Source of the DNA: CAZSVE01 sp964610175
Lineage (GTDB): Bacteria; Pseudomonadota; Gammaproteobacteria; HK1
Assembly: GCA_964610175.1 (NCBI GenBank)
Contig: CAZSVE010000078.1
Span: 1 to 15,472 of the forward strand
Direction of reading: 5' to 3'
Length of the DNA: 15,472 bases
The notes under the pieces are model-generated. The model ran no database searches and was not told where the DNA came from. It worked only from the letters and a program-made list of their open reading frames with translations. Shown here one piece after another: positions 9,401 to 15,415 of this stretch. A program made the position numbers and the translations under genes. Position 1 is the first letter of the stretch, and each line of letters begins with the position of its first letter.

Positions 9401-10555
9401 TTTGGTAGGAGGTTCGCCAGGGCGCATCATTCGATAAATCTCAATCTGTGCCTCTATTGCATTGGTAGTAGCATCGATGCGCAATGTATCCGAAATATAC
9501 GAACCCCGATCCACCTCATTCATATACAACGTTCGAAAAGAAGCCATGCCGACATCACGTATCCCGTTGATAGCATCCTGGACCAGCACATCGTTTACCT
9601 TGACGATAATCTCTCCGGTTTCCTCATCGATCACATCATGGGCCAAAACCTTGCCAAACGCATACTCATCCGGGACATGCAGGTTTGTAATGTCCGCCTG
9701 CTTCATCAGAAGCACATGTCGTGAAGTAATACGGCGCCCGGCCTCTACAATGACCTTGCCACGGGGACCTACAATATCGAAACCCAATGTCTCTCCACGT
9801 AATTGATCCGGGGTAACCTCCAGTTCGAGCCCTTCTTCTCGCACAACGAAGGTATTGGTATCGAAAAACATCTCCAGGATTTCTTCCGTAGAATATCCCA
9901 AGGCACGTAGCAAGACTGTTGCCGCGAGCTTACGCCGTCGATCGATGCGCACAAAAACAAGATCTTTGGGATCAAACTCGAAATCCAGCCACGACCCGCG
10001 GTATGGGATCACTCGTGCCGAAAACAACAACTTACCCGATGAATGTGTCTTCCCTTTATCATGTTCGAAAAATACGCCAGGAGAACGATGAAGCTGGGAA
10101 ACGACAACCCGTTCAGTACCGTTGATCACAAAGGTACCGGTATCAGTCATCAACGGGATCTCACCCATATAGACTTCCTGTTCTTTAATATCCTTAACCA
10201 CTTTCGTGGTACTTACCGTTTCCTTGTCATAGATCACCAGACGCAGTTTGACCCTCAGTGGCGCAGCAAAGGTAAGCCCGCGCAACTGACACTCCTTGAC
10301 GTCGAAAAGCGAGGTGCCAAGACGATACGACACATATTCCAGGGCGGCATCACTTGCATAGCTCTCAATAGGAAAAACAGATCTAAATGCAGCCTCCAAG
10401 CCCTTCACATCACGGGCATACGACGGAATATCGGCCTGTAAATAATTACGATATGAATCAAGCTGCATCGCAAGAAGATAAGGAACATCCAACACAGCAG
10501 AACGCTTCCCAAAATTCTTACGAATTCGCTTTTTCTCGGTAAACGAATAACCCAT
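6479..10555 (-). CDS. rpoB: DNA-directed RNA polymerase subunit beta
   Basis: Beta subunit of RNA polymerase, 1358 residues (E. coli 1342), with AGGA just before ATG 10555. The N-terminus (MGYSFTEKKRIRKNFGKR) and C-terminus (EIRSLGIDIELEQE) match the family end to end. The rifampicin-pocket cluster is at residues 515-541 (about 8933-9013), offset by +7 from E. coli. Phe521, Asp523, His533 and Ser538 correspond to 514, 516, 526 and 531, all the sensitive-type residues; only Ser for Asn518 and Val for Ile524 differ there. The active-site GRHGNKGVIS motif and the C-terminal clamp are intact. The gene is separated from rplL by 91 bases containing an attenuator-like hairpin, and from rpoC by an atypically long spacer. 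Confidence 0.98.
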   Translation of the reverse strand: MGYSFTEKKRIRKNFGKRSAVLDVPYLLAMQLDSYRNYLQADIPSYARDVKGLEAAFRSVFPIESYASDAALEYVSYRLGTSLFDVKECQLRGLTFAAPLRVKLRLVIYDKETVSTTKVVKDIKEQEVYMGEIPLMTDTGTFVINGTERVVVSQLHRSPGVFFEHDKGKTHSSGKLLFSARVIPYRGSWLDFEFDPKDLVFVRIDRRRKLAATVLLRALGYSTEEILEMFFDTNTFVVREEGLELEVTPDQLRGETLGFDIVGPRGKVIVEAGRRITSRHVLLMKQADITNLHVPDEYAFGKVLAHDVIDEETGEIIVKVNDVLVQDAINGIRDVGMASFRTLYMNEVDRGSYISDTLRIDATTNAIEAQIEIYRMMRPGEPPTKDAAQALFHNLFSSPDRYELSMVGRMKFNRRVGRDDITGPGILTREDIVDVLKVLIDIKNGAGTVDDIDHLGNRRVRCVGEMAENQFRVGLVRVERAVRERLSLADADELMPQELINAKPVSAVIREFFGSSQLSQFMDQSNPLSEVTHKRRISALGPGGLTRERAGFEVRDVHPTHYGRVCPIETPEGPNIGLINSLSVYSRTNEYGFLETPYRKVRDGVVTDQIDYLSAIEEGQYVIAQANAAVDEDGLLQDELVTCRHQNEFTVTTRDRIHYMDVSPKQIVSVAAALIPFLEHDDANRALMGSNMQRQAVPTLRTEKPLVGTGMERTVAIDSGVVVVAKRGGIVDSVDAARVVIRVNDEETVEGEPSVDIYNLIKYTRSNQNTCINQRPLISPGDVIARGDVLADGPATDLGELALGQNLLVAFMPWNGYNFEDSILISERVVEEERFTTIHIEELVCVARDTKLGPEEITADIPNISETALARLDQSGIVFVGAEVKSGDILVGKVTPKGETQLTPEEKLLRAIFGEKASDVKDTSQRVPSGMNGTVIDVQVFTRDGLPKDMRATEIEQMELDKVKKDLHDQFRILGTDIYQRLERLLVGAVAIGGPGGLESDAKITKKYLADLPKEKWFEIRLKDESLNRQLEQASEQLEAQREELDQRYKEKHDKLTSGDDLAPGVLKMVKVYLAVKRRVQPGDKMAGRHGNKGVISSIVPIEDMPYLEDGTPIDIVLNPLGVPSRMNVGQVLETHLGWAAKTLGLRVGRMLDNQEHEKVRSFLDSIYEAGGKPGALSELSAEEIMDLAKNLRGGVPMATPVFDGVVEDEIKQMLALTGLPTNGKATLYDGRTGVSFDRPITVGYMYMMKLNHLVDDKMHARSTGPYSLVTQQPLGGKAQFGGQRFGEMEVWALEAYGAAYTLQEMLTVKSDDTNGRTQMYKNIVDGDHHMKAGMPESFNVLMKEIRSLGIDIELEQE

Positions 10556-10585
10556 GTCCTATCCTCAATCAGGCATCCAAAGCGC

Positions 10586-10618
10586 AAAAAGGCCGGTGAC
10601 CCTCAAGGGTCGCCAGCC
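10586..10618 (-). terminator. Attenuator-like hairpin between rplL and rpoB
   Basis: The minus strand reads GGCTGGCGACCC, loop TTGA, GGGTCACCGGCC, then TTTTT (10586-10590). This is a 12-bp stem with one G-U pair and one C-A mismatch, ending directly in the U-tract. It starts 29 bases after the rplL stop. In E. coli a partial terminator at this place makes ribosomal protein transcripts outnumber rpoBC transcripts, and the same role is likely here. Confidence 0.75.
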
Positions 10619-10646
10619 AACTAACGGCTCCCAAGGAAAACGCCGC

Positions 10647-11030
10647 TTACTTGATCTCGACAGAACCGCCTGCTTCTTCAATCTGCTTCTTGATATCCTC
10701 GACTTCTTCCTTAGTAACACCTTCCTTGATAGCAGCAGGTGCGCTCTCCACAAGATCTTTGGCCTCCTTGAGCCCCAACGAAGTTATAGCCCGAACCACC
10801 TTGATCACGGCGACCTTGTTGGAACCAAAGCTCGCCAAAACAGCATCGAATTCGGTTTTTTCCTCATCGGCTGCCTCGGCACCACCGCCACCCGCTGCAG
10901 GACCGGCAGCTACCGCAGCCACTGCGGCGGAGACACCGAACTTTTCCTCCATCGCTTTAACCAAATCCACGATATCCATCACAGACATACTTGCGATGGC
11001 ATCGATAATTTCTTCTTTAGACACTGCCAT
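10647..11030 (-). CDS. rplL: 50S ribosomal protein L7/L12
   Basis: Acidic stalk protein of the large ribosomal subunit, 127 residues (family about 120-125). It is present as several dimers bound to L10 and stimulates the GTPases of EF-Tu and EF-G. The sequence shows the N-terminal dimerisation helices (residues 4-32), an Ala/Gly hinge (about 36-54) and the C-terminal factor-binding domain with GLKEAKDLVESAP (86-98). AGGAG lies seven bases before ATG 11030. The gene is unusual in having a hairpin with a U-tract on each side (11102-11140 and 10586-10618), so its messenger level may be set separately from that of rplJ and rpoB. Confidence 0.97.
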   Translation of the reverse strand: MAVSKEEIIDAIASMSVMDIVDLVKAMEEKFGVSAAVAAVAAGPAAGGGGAEAADEEKTEFDAVLASFGSNKVAVIKVVRAITSLGLKEAKDLVESAPAAIKEGVTKEEVEDIKKQIEEAGGSVEIK

Positions 11031-11101
11031 AAATCACTCCTAAACCCAATTCTTCAGTAGCACTACACAAAACAAATATAGCGCAGACATCCCCCACATA
11101 G

Positions 11102-11140
11102 AAAAAACATTGTTGTGCACGTAAAACAGCGCACGCAATG
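11102..11140 (-). terminator. Terminator/attenuator-like hairpin between rplJ and rplL
   Basis: The minus strand reads CATTG-C-GTGCGC, loop TGTTTTAC, GTGCAC-AA-CAATG, then TTTTTT (11102-11107). The two stems of 5 and 6 bp are separated by a small internal loop and run straight into the U-tract. An upstream GTTGTGC (11141-11147) can instead pair with GCACAAC inside the 3' arm, giving a mutually exclusive fold. It lies about 90 bases after rplJ and 70 bases before rplL. Confidence 0.6.
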
Positions 11141-11229
11141 GCACAACTTGGCTTCCCCCGTCCTCTTGCGTACGACCTTTCCCGGGAATGACACAAGAAC
11201 CACGAATGGAAAACATCCGTAACTATCTT

Positions 11230-11757
11230 CTATGCCGCTTGCCTTTGATCGCGGATTGCACCCAATGTTCTTACCAAACGACCATGAGGCTCGGCCAATG
11301 TGCGCACCATTTTCGATATTGGCGCCTTCATTACGGACAACAACATGCTCAATGCCACCTCACGCGTCGGCATCGCAGCAAGCGCACCGATATCGGCCCC
11401 CTTCAACAACTTTTCACCGTATACCGCAAGTTTGACAATCAGCTTTTCATTCGTTTTCGCGAAATCGGACAAAAGCCGTGCGGAATCTCCCGCTTCCGCT
11501 CTTGAAAACCCCAAGATCAGCGGTCCTACGAGATGCTCCCGGATACACGCAAATCCAGTACCCTCTAGGGCTCGACGCGCCAGTGTATTAGGCACTACCC
11601 GCAAATAAACATCCGCGCGTTTAGCTTGCTCCCGTAGCTCGGTAATCTCCGACACGGTAAGACCTCGATACTCCGCAGCCACCAAGGAACTGGCAATTTG
11701 CGCGATCTCAGCGACGTCAGCTACGACGGATTTTTTCTGTTCCAGCGTTAAAGGCAC
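11230..11757 (-). CDS. rplJ: 50S ribosomal protein L10
   Basis: Base of the L12 stalk: it binds 23S rRNA with its N-terminal domain and L12 dimers with its C-terminal helix. It has 175 residues (E. coli 165). The start is GTG 11757, with AAGAGG nine bases upstream. Family blocks are visible: YRGLTV (30-35), RVVPNTLARRA (53-63) and HLVGPL (75-80). The C-terminal part (about 138-175, ending GAIRDQRQAA) would form the L12-binding helix. The gene opens a new transcription segment behind a 411-base leader that carries the L10-binding element, so it is probably autoregulated at translation. rplL follows after 199 bases, longer than the short gap usual in enterobacteria. Confidence 0.96.
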   Translation of the reverse strand: MPLTLEQKKSVVADVAEIAQIASSLVAAEYRGLTVSEITELREQAKRADVYLRVVPNTLARRALEGTGFACIREHLVGPLILGFSRAEAGDSARLLSDFAKTNEKLIVKLAVYGEKLLKGADIGALAAMPTREVALSMLLSVMKAPISKMVRTLAEPHGRLVRTLGAIRDQRQAA

Positions 11758-11829
11758 GCACTATTACCTCTTGATTCAACAAATGGTAAGAAACCCTCGC
11801 AAGGGATATCTCACCGACATCTAACAACC

Positions 11830-11850
11830 ACACCCAAAACTCCTGGGTGT
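11830..11850 (-). promoter_or_regulatory. Perfect hairpin in the rplJ leader
   Basis: The minus strand has ACACCCA, loop GGAGTTT, TGGGTGT: a perfect 7-bp stem between the L10-binding element and the rplJ start. It has no U-tract. A second small stem, CCCT-TGCG-AGGG, lies nearer to the gene. They may form part of the leader fold that controls access to the rplJ ribosome binding site. Confidence 0.4.
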
Positions 11851-11884
11851 ATTCTCTCTACGGCAGTCGATTTCCAGGCATGCC

Positions 11885-11980
11885 CTGTTTCGTGCCACCG
11901 TCTGCGCGGGCAGATGGAAGAAGTTTCTTTCTTACCTCATCGATTATGTGCATCTCACACACCCGCGGTCTTTGACAGGC
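11885..11980 (-). ncRNA. Ribosomal protein L10 leader
   Basis: The minus strand has AAAGACCGCGGGTG (around 11960-11974). About 50 bases later comes CCCGCGCAGACGGTGGCAC (11892-11910). The GCGGG and CCCGC arms pair, and the flanking GACC and GCAGACGGTG segments match the known L10-leader pattern in which L10 (with L12) binds its own messenger. In E. coli this binding represses rplJL translation. The position between rplA and rplJ is as expected. The assignment is from remembered motif similarity, not from a covariance-model search. Confidence 0.7.
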
Positions 11981-12066
11981 CCCACAACACCTACGGTCGC
12001 TCGACGGGCTGCAAAGTTCACTCGGGACCGTTCAAAAGATCATCACCGAACTTACGGCCCCATATT

Positions 12067-12075
12067 CTTATATCA
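12067..12075 (-). promoter_or_regulatory. Candidate rplJ promoter (extended -10)
   Basis: TGA-TATAAG on the minus strand fits an extended -10 element (five of six bases plus the TGn motif). A TTGAAT lies upstream, but at 20 bases, too far for a good -35. Transcription would start near 12060 and give a leader of about 300 bases containing the L10 element. This position agrees with the separate rplJ promoter known in E. coli, but the call rests on the sequence match alone. Confidence 0.35.
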
Positions 12076-12168
12076 TTCACTAAAAAACATTGATTCAACA
12101 ATCCCTGACATGACCATATGCAAGCCAAAACCAGCTCACATGTATTAAAGTTAGCTTCCGGTAAATCC

Positions 12169-12864
12169 TCAAGGCGTTAGACTGGCCTTATCTATGGCAA
12201 GCCCCGGTCCCATCGTGCTGGATACGGCCACCTTTCGTAGATATATACCTTTCGAAGTACTAGGCTTCGCTTTATTAAGATCACCCAACAGCATCTGAAG
12301 ATTTTCCCGCAACGCCGACACCTCGAAAGTAACCTTTCCAATACTACAATGGATAATACCAGCCCGATCGGTGCGATACCTCACTTGACCAGCCTTGGCA
12401 TTCCTCACCGCTCCAGCTACATCCGGGGTCACGGTACCCACCTTTGGATTCGGCATCAAGCCTCGCGGGCCAAGAATCTTCCCCAATTTCCCAACCACTT
12501 TCATAGTATCCGGGCTCGCAATCACCACATCGAAACCCAGATCACCCGCCTTGACTTGATCCGCCAGATCCTCCATACCAACGCGATCGGCACCTGCCTC
12601 GGTGGCGGAAACGGCAGCATCTCCTTGGGCAAAAACGGCAACCCGAATCTCCTTCCCTGTTCCGTGAGGTAGGATCGTCGAACCACGAACCACTTGGTCG
12701 GACTTTCTGGGATCGACCCCCAAGTTGACACTAACATCGATCGACTCATTAAATTTCACCGAAGACAATTCCTTGATAACACCGAATGCCTCATCCACGG
12801 GATAATACATGCCGGGTGTGAGCCGTTCTTTAATCGCTCGAACACGCTTTGATCGCTTTGCCAT
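12169..12864 (-). CDS. rplA: 50S ribosomal protein L1
   Basis: Forms the L1 stalk of the large subunit, which moves with deacylated tRNA in the E site. It has 231 residues (E. coli 234). Diagnostic blocks are LPHGTGK (65-71), the RNA-binding LGPRGLMPNPKVGTVT (131-146) and GIYLRKVAVSSTMG (206-219). The ATG at 12864 overlaps the rplK stop by one base (TAATG), with a GAGGGGG purine run upstream, so the two genes are probably translationally coupled. L1 represses rplKA in E. coli, but I cannot identify its target site here. Confidence 0.97.
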   Translation of the reverse strand: MAKRSKRVRAIKERLTPGMYYPVDEAFGVIKELSSVKFNESIDVSVNLGVDPRKSDQVVRGSTILPHGTGKEIRVAVFAQGDAAVSATEAGADRVGMEDLADQVKAGDLGFDVVIASPDTMKVVGKLGKILGPRGLMPNPKVGTVTPDVAGAVRNAKAGQVRYRTDRAGIIHCSIGKVTFEVSALRENLQMLLGDLNKAKPSTSKGIYLRKVAVSSTMGPGLAIDKASLTP

Positions 12865-13304
12865 TACGCCGCCCCCTCAACGTTCAATCCAATGCTCCGC
12901 GCGCTACCTGCTATGATACGAATTGCCATCTCCAAATCGTTTGTATTCAGATCGGGCATTTTCGCTTTCGCAATCTCCTCCAGTTGTAACCGAGTCACCT
13001 CACCGACCTTATGTGTATTTGGGGTTGAGCTACCTTTCTCCAGTCCAATGGACTTCTTCAATAAAACCGACGCTGGAGGCGTTTTGGTAATGAATGAAAA
13101 GCTCCGATCGACATACACCGTAATTACAACGGGAATCGGCAATCCCTGTTCCATTTTCTGGGTTTGAGCATTAAAAGCCTTACAGAACTCCATAATATTG
13201 ACACCATGCTGCCCCAGCGCCGGACCAACTGGTGGACTGGGATTGGCTTGCCCCGCGGGAACCTGCAGTTTGATAAACGCCTCGATCTTTTTTTTCTTTG
13301 CCAT
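12864..13304 (-). CDS. rplK: 50S ribosomal protein L11
   Basis: L11 sits at the GTPase-associated centre and binds 23S rRNA next to the L10/L12 stalk. It has 146 residues (E. coli 142). The N-terminal domain has the proline-rich PPVGPALGQ (24-32) and GVNIMEFCKAFN (34-45). TKTPPASVLLKK (73-84) leads to the C-terminal rRNA-binding domain, which ends in GSARSIGL (133-140). It starts at ATG 13304, 14 bases after the nusG stop, and ends in the one-base overlap with rplA. The short gap leaves no room for a separate promoter in front of the gene. Confidence 0.97.
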   Translation of the reverse strand: MAKKKKIEAFIKLQVPAGQANPSPPVGPALGQHGVNIMEFCKAFNAQTQKMEQGLPIPVVITVYVDRSFSFITKTPPASVLLKKSIGLEKGSSTPNTHKVGEVTRLQLEEIAKAKMPDLNTNDLEMAIRIIAGSARSIGLNVEGAA

Positions 13305-13318
13305 GACTTTCCCAACCT

Positions 13319-13852
13319 CTAGTCCTTCTCGACCTGAGTAAACTCAAGCTCAACCGGTGTCGAACGCCCAAAAATCAATACAGCCACACGTAGCCGGTTC
13401 TTCTCATAGTTAGCTTCTTCCACAACGCCATTGAAGTCATTAAACGGTCCATCAATGACACGCACCACTTCACCCGGCTCAAATAGCACTTTAGGACGTG
13501 GTTTCTCGTTGCTATCTTCTACCCGTTCCAAAATAGCATCGGCTTCTCTATCGGAAATAGGAACCGGACGATCGCCACTCCCACCAATAAACCCCATCAC
13601 CTTCGGTACGCTTCTGACCAAGTGCCAAGTCTCCTCATCCAACTCCATATGAACCAACACGTAGCCCGGGAAAAATTTTCGATCACTCTTACGCTTCTGT
13701 CCTCCGCGCATCTCCACGACTTCCTCGGTCGGCACCAGCACACCCCCGAATTTGTCTTGCATGCCACCACGCTCAATGCGCTCTTTCAGTAACCGCTTTA
13801 CCTGATGCTCGAAACCTGAGAAGGCATGTACTACGTACCATCGTTTGCTCAT
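13319..13852 (-). CDS. nusG: Transcription termination/antitermination factor NusG
   Basis: Elongation factor that binds the RNA polymerase clamp and links it to Rho or to ribosomal protein S10. It has 177 residues (E. coli 181). The NGN domain starts with RWYVVHAFSGFE (4-15) and contains RKFFPGYVLV (58-67) and WHLVRSVPKVMGFIGG (76-91). The KOW domain covers about 124-165 (FEPGEVVRVIDGPF). I start it at ATG 13852, which aligns with the family start. The frame extends ten codons further to 13882, but those residues (MLERRRNLRN) are not family-like. Purine runs AAGGAAC occur twice just upstream. It is separated from secE by an abnormally long spacer, though the two are usually adjacent. Confidence 0.96.
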   Translation of the reverse strand: MSKRWYVVHAFSGFEHQVKRLLKERIERGGMQDKFGGVLVPTEEVVEMRGGQKRKSDRKFFPGYVLVHMELDEETWHLVRSVPKVMGFIGGSGDRPVPISDREADAILERVEDSNEKPRPKVLFEPGEVVRVIDGPFNDFNGVVEEANYEKNRLRVAVLIFGRSTPVELEFTQVEKD

Positions 13853-14027
13853 GTTCCTTAGGTTCCTTCTTCTTTCAAGCAACTCAATCGTGATTCTTGC
13901 GATCCGTAATTCCGTTCCGTAGGCTGAGGATAACCCGCTACAACCGATAGCACCTCCGAACCATGTGCGGTTCAGCTTACCCTTTTTCTATGTCCAGAAT
14001 TCGAAATATTAGATACTGAATCCCAAT

Positions 14028-14063
14028 CGATAAAACGAAAAGTGATAACGGCAAATGATAACG
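14028..14063 (-). repeat. Short imperfect tandem units, 13-base period
   Basis: The minus strand shows CGTTATCATTTGC, CGTTATCACTTTT and CGTTTTATCG one after another. The first two share CGTTATCA exactly and the third is degenerate. It lies in the AT-rich spacer upstream of nusG. This may be a binding site array or chance in AT-rich DNA. Confidence 0.35.
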
Positions 14064-14287
14064 AAGGGAAAATACAATCATCATATTTCCATCAATTGAT
14101 CCTAACCTGAATCCGTAGTTTTCTTACAATTCTTTTCATTCTTAAAAGAGATTGAATTTTTCGAGTTCATCTTCAAAGACACTTGAATATCAGTTATATT
14201 CATATATTCTAATTTACCATAACCCTATAATAACCAAGAAAAACCACGGATATCAGATTTAGATATTATCGACTATATGACTTCCCT

Positions 14288-14415
14288 ATGAACACCTAGC
14301 GAAGCTTCACCTCAAACCGACAAAGCAATGACCCATAATTGGTAAAGTAAAATCGGTGCTTTGTAAAATTTGGCTCATTGGCGAAACCGAGTGGAAAAGA
14401 AAAAAATCAATACTC
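14288..14415 (+). repeat. Dispersed intergenic repeat, copy D
   Basis: Same orientation as copies A and B. It has ATGAACACCTA, then GCGAAGCTT (14299-14307) with a degenerate palindrome (CACC). CTCAAACCGACAAAGCAATG, ACCCATAATTGGTAAAGTAA, TCGGTGCTTTGTAAAATTTG, GCTCATTGGCGAAACCGAG and an A-rich tail follow. It is the most diverged copy in the right half but aligns along its whole length. It lies in the secE-nusG spacer. Confidence 0.7.
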
Positions 14416-14644
14416 TTTTCAGCAAGATCCCAACGTAGCTATTTTCACGACAGCAAGAAGGGCCTAGCATCCAAACCATTACGCAGTAAATAAAATTCAA
14501 AAAGAGGAAATATAATATAACCTACAATGATTTCATGACAATCCCAATGTAACTGCTTCAGTTCAGCACAAGCAATTAGCTACTATCCTATGCCCTCAGT
14601 CAAGTGCCTCAATACCATCATAAAATCAACATCGCCAGCAGTAC

Positions 14645-15037
14645 CTATCCTCCCTGCCCAAGCAAATAGCGCATAATAAAACCAAGTAATCCATCCAATG
14701 CCCAAAGTATAATCGCCATTACAAATACCACAGAGACGATGATCATCGTCGTCTGCATCGTTTCCTTTCGCGTAGGCCAAACAACTTTGCGCACTTCCAT
14801 TCTAGCCTCTTTCACGGCATTCCATGCTAACTGCCCCCGCGCAGTTCGTAAAATGATCGCTCCCGAAATACCGAATGCGATCAATAAACCAATCACCCGA
14901 AATAACCCGGACTCATCGGACCAATAATAAAAACCACTTATCGCCAAAATCAGTATAATAACGGCAGAAGACCACTTAACCAAGTCCGGTATTCGGTTAT
15001 TCTTATCCGACTTGCTTTCTGTCTTACGTGTAGGCAT
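14645..15037 (-). CDS. secE: Preprotein translocase subunit SecE
   Basis: Essential small subunit of the SecYEG channel in the inner membrane. It has 130 residues (E. coli 127) in the three-helix form: hydrophobic segments at about 22-39, 45-63 and 97-121. The conserved cytoplasmic amphipathic stretch EARMEVRKVVWPTRKET lies before the last helix (about 77-93). I start it at ATG 15037 with GGAA seven bases upstream; a TTG immediately before it would add one residue. The upstream neighbour is tRNA-Trp, an arrangement common in gammaproteobacteria. nusG, normally directly downstream, is displaced by 792 bases. Confidence 0.95.
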   Translation of the reverse strand: MPTRKTESKSDKNNRIPDLVKWSSAVIILILAISGFYYWSDESGLFRVIGLLIAFGISGAIILRTARGQLAWNAVKEARMEVRKVVWPTRKETMQTTMIIVSVVFVMAIILWALDGLLGFIMRYLLGQGG

Positions 15038-15109
15038 CAATATTCCATGCTCAGCAGGGCAATAAAAAAATCACTGATAATTTTCCCCTTATCGACCTAC
15101 GAAGAGGAT

Positions 15110-15126
15110 CCTTGGCTGTTCCAAGG
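15110..15126 (-). promoter_or_regulatory. Perfect hairpin in the secE leader
   Basis: CCTTGG, loop AACAG, CCAAGG: a perfect 6-bp inverted repeat between tRNA-Trp and secE. The sequence after it (ATCCTCTTCG) is not a U-tract, so it is not a standard terminator. It could be an RNA processing or stability element downstream of the tRNA. Confidence 0.3.
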
Positions 15127-15148
15127 TTCTGGACACGATATCAACATT

Positions 15149-15177
15149 CGTATAACAGATCCCTACCAGCAATCCAA
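15149..15177 (-). promoter_or_regulatory. Candidate secE promoter
   Basis: The minus strand has TTGGAT (-35, 15172-15177), a 17-base spacer ending in TGT, and TATACG (-10, 15149-15154). This combines correct spacing with an extended -10 TGn motif, though each hexamer matches only partly. Transcription would start near 15142, after the tRNA and about 105 bases before secE. Confidence 0.4.
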
Positions 15178-15223
15178 TCGACGAACCAAACATTCACCAA
15201 AGATAAAACCGCAATATCCCATT

Positions 15224-15300
<77 letters not shown>

Positions 15301-15317
15301 TTTTTACGCATACAGAC

Positions 15318-15345
15318 TTTATACCTTATCGGAAACACCATTAAA
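15318..15345 (-). promoter_or_regulatory. Weak candidate promoter before tRNA-Trp
   Basis: TATAAA (15318-15323), with TTTAAT 16 bases upstream on the minus strand. This would start transcription about 10 bases before the mature tRNA. The -35 match is poor, and the tRNA may simply be cotranscribed with tuf, whose stop lies 115 bases upstream. Confidence 0.25.
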
Positions 15346-15415
15346 TCTCCGCTATCGAAGATAAAAATTTCAGGTACTTATTTTTACCGGGTTTCCAATA
15401 ATAAAGCCTTGATTC

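Larger units (their letters stand above)
13853..14644. other. Long AT-rich secE-nusG spacer without a gene
   Basis: There are 792 bases with no credible coding frame. Four parts can be told apart. 13885-13985 is richer in G and C and has short inverted repeats such as GAACCG-CACA-TGGTTC on the minus strand. 13986-14290 is strongly AT-rich, with three CGTT(T)TATC units at 13-base spacing and an inverted repeat TGAATAT-CAGTT-ATATTCA (14184-14202). 14288-14415 is repeat copy D. 14416-14644 is AT-rich with nothing I recognise. Several weak -10-like boxes occur on the minus strand, but none has a good -35, so I call no nusG promoter. Confidence 0.7.

Noticed and set aside
12085..12110. Terminator after rplA (ATTG...CAAT followed by TTTTTT)
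   Set aside because: The stem is only four A/T-rich base pairs, too weak to support a terminator call despite the U-tract.
13970..13990. Plus-strand terminator reading GAACCA-TGTG-CGGTTC then CCCTTTTT
   Set aside because: The T-tract is about ten bases from the short stem, and no plus-strand gene lies upstream.
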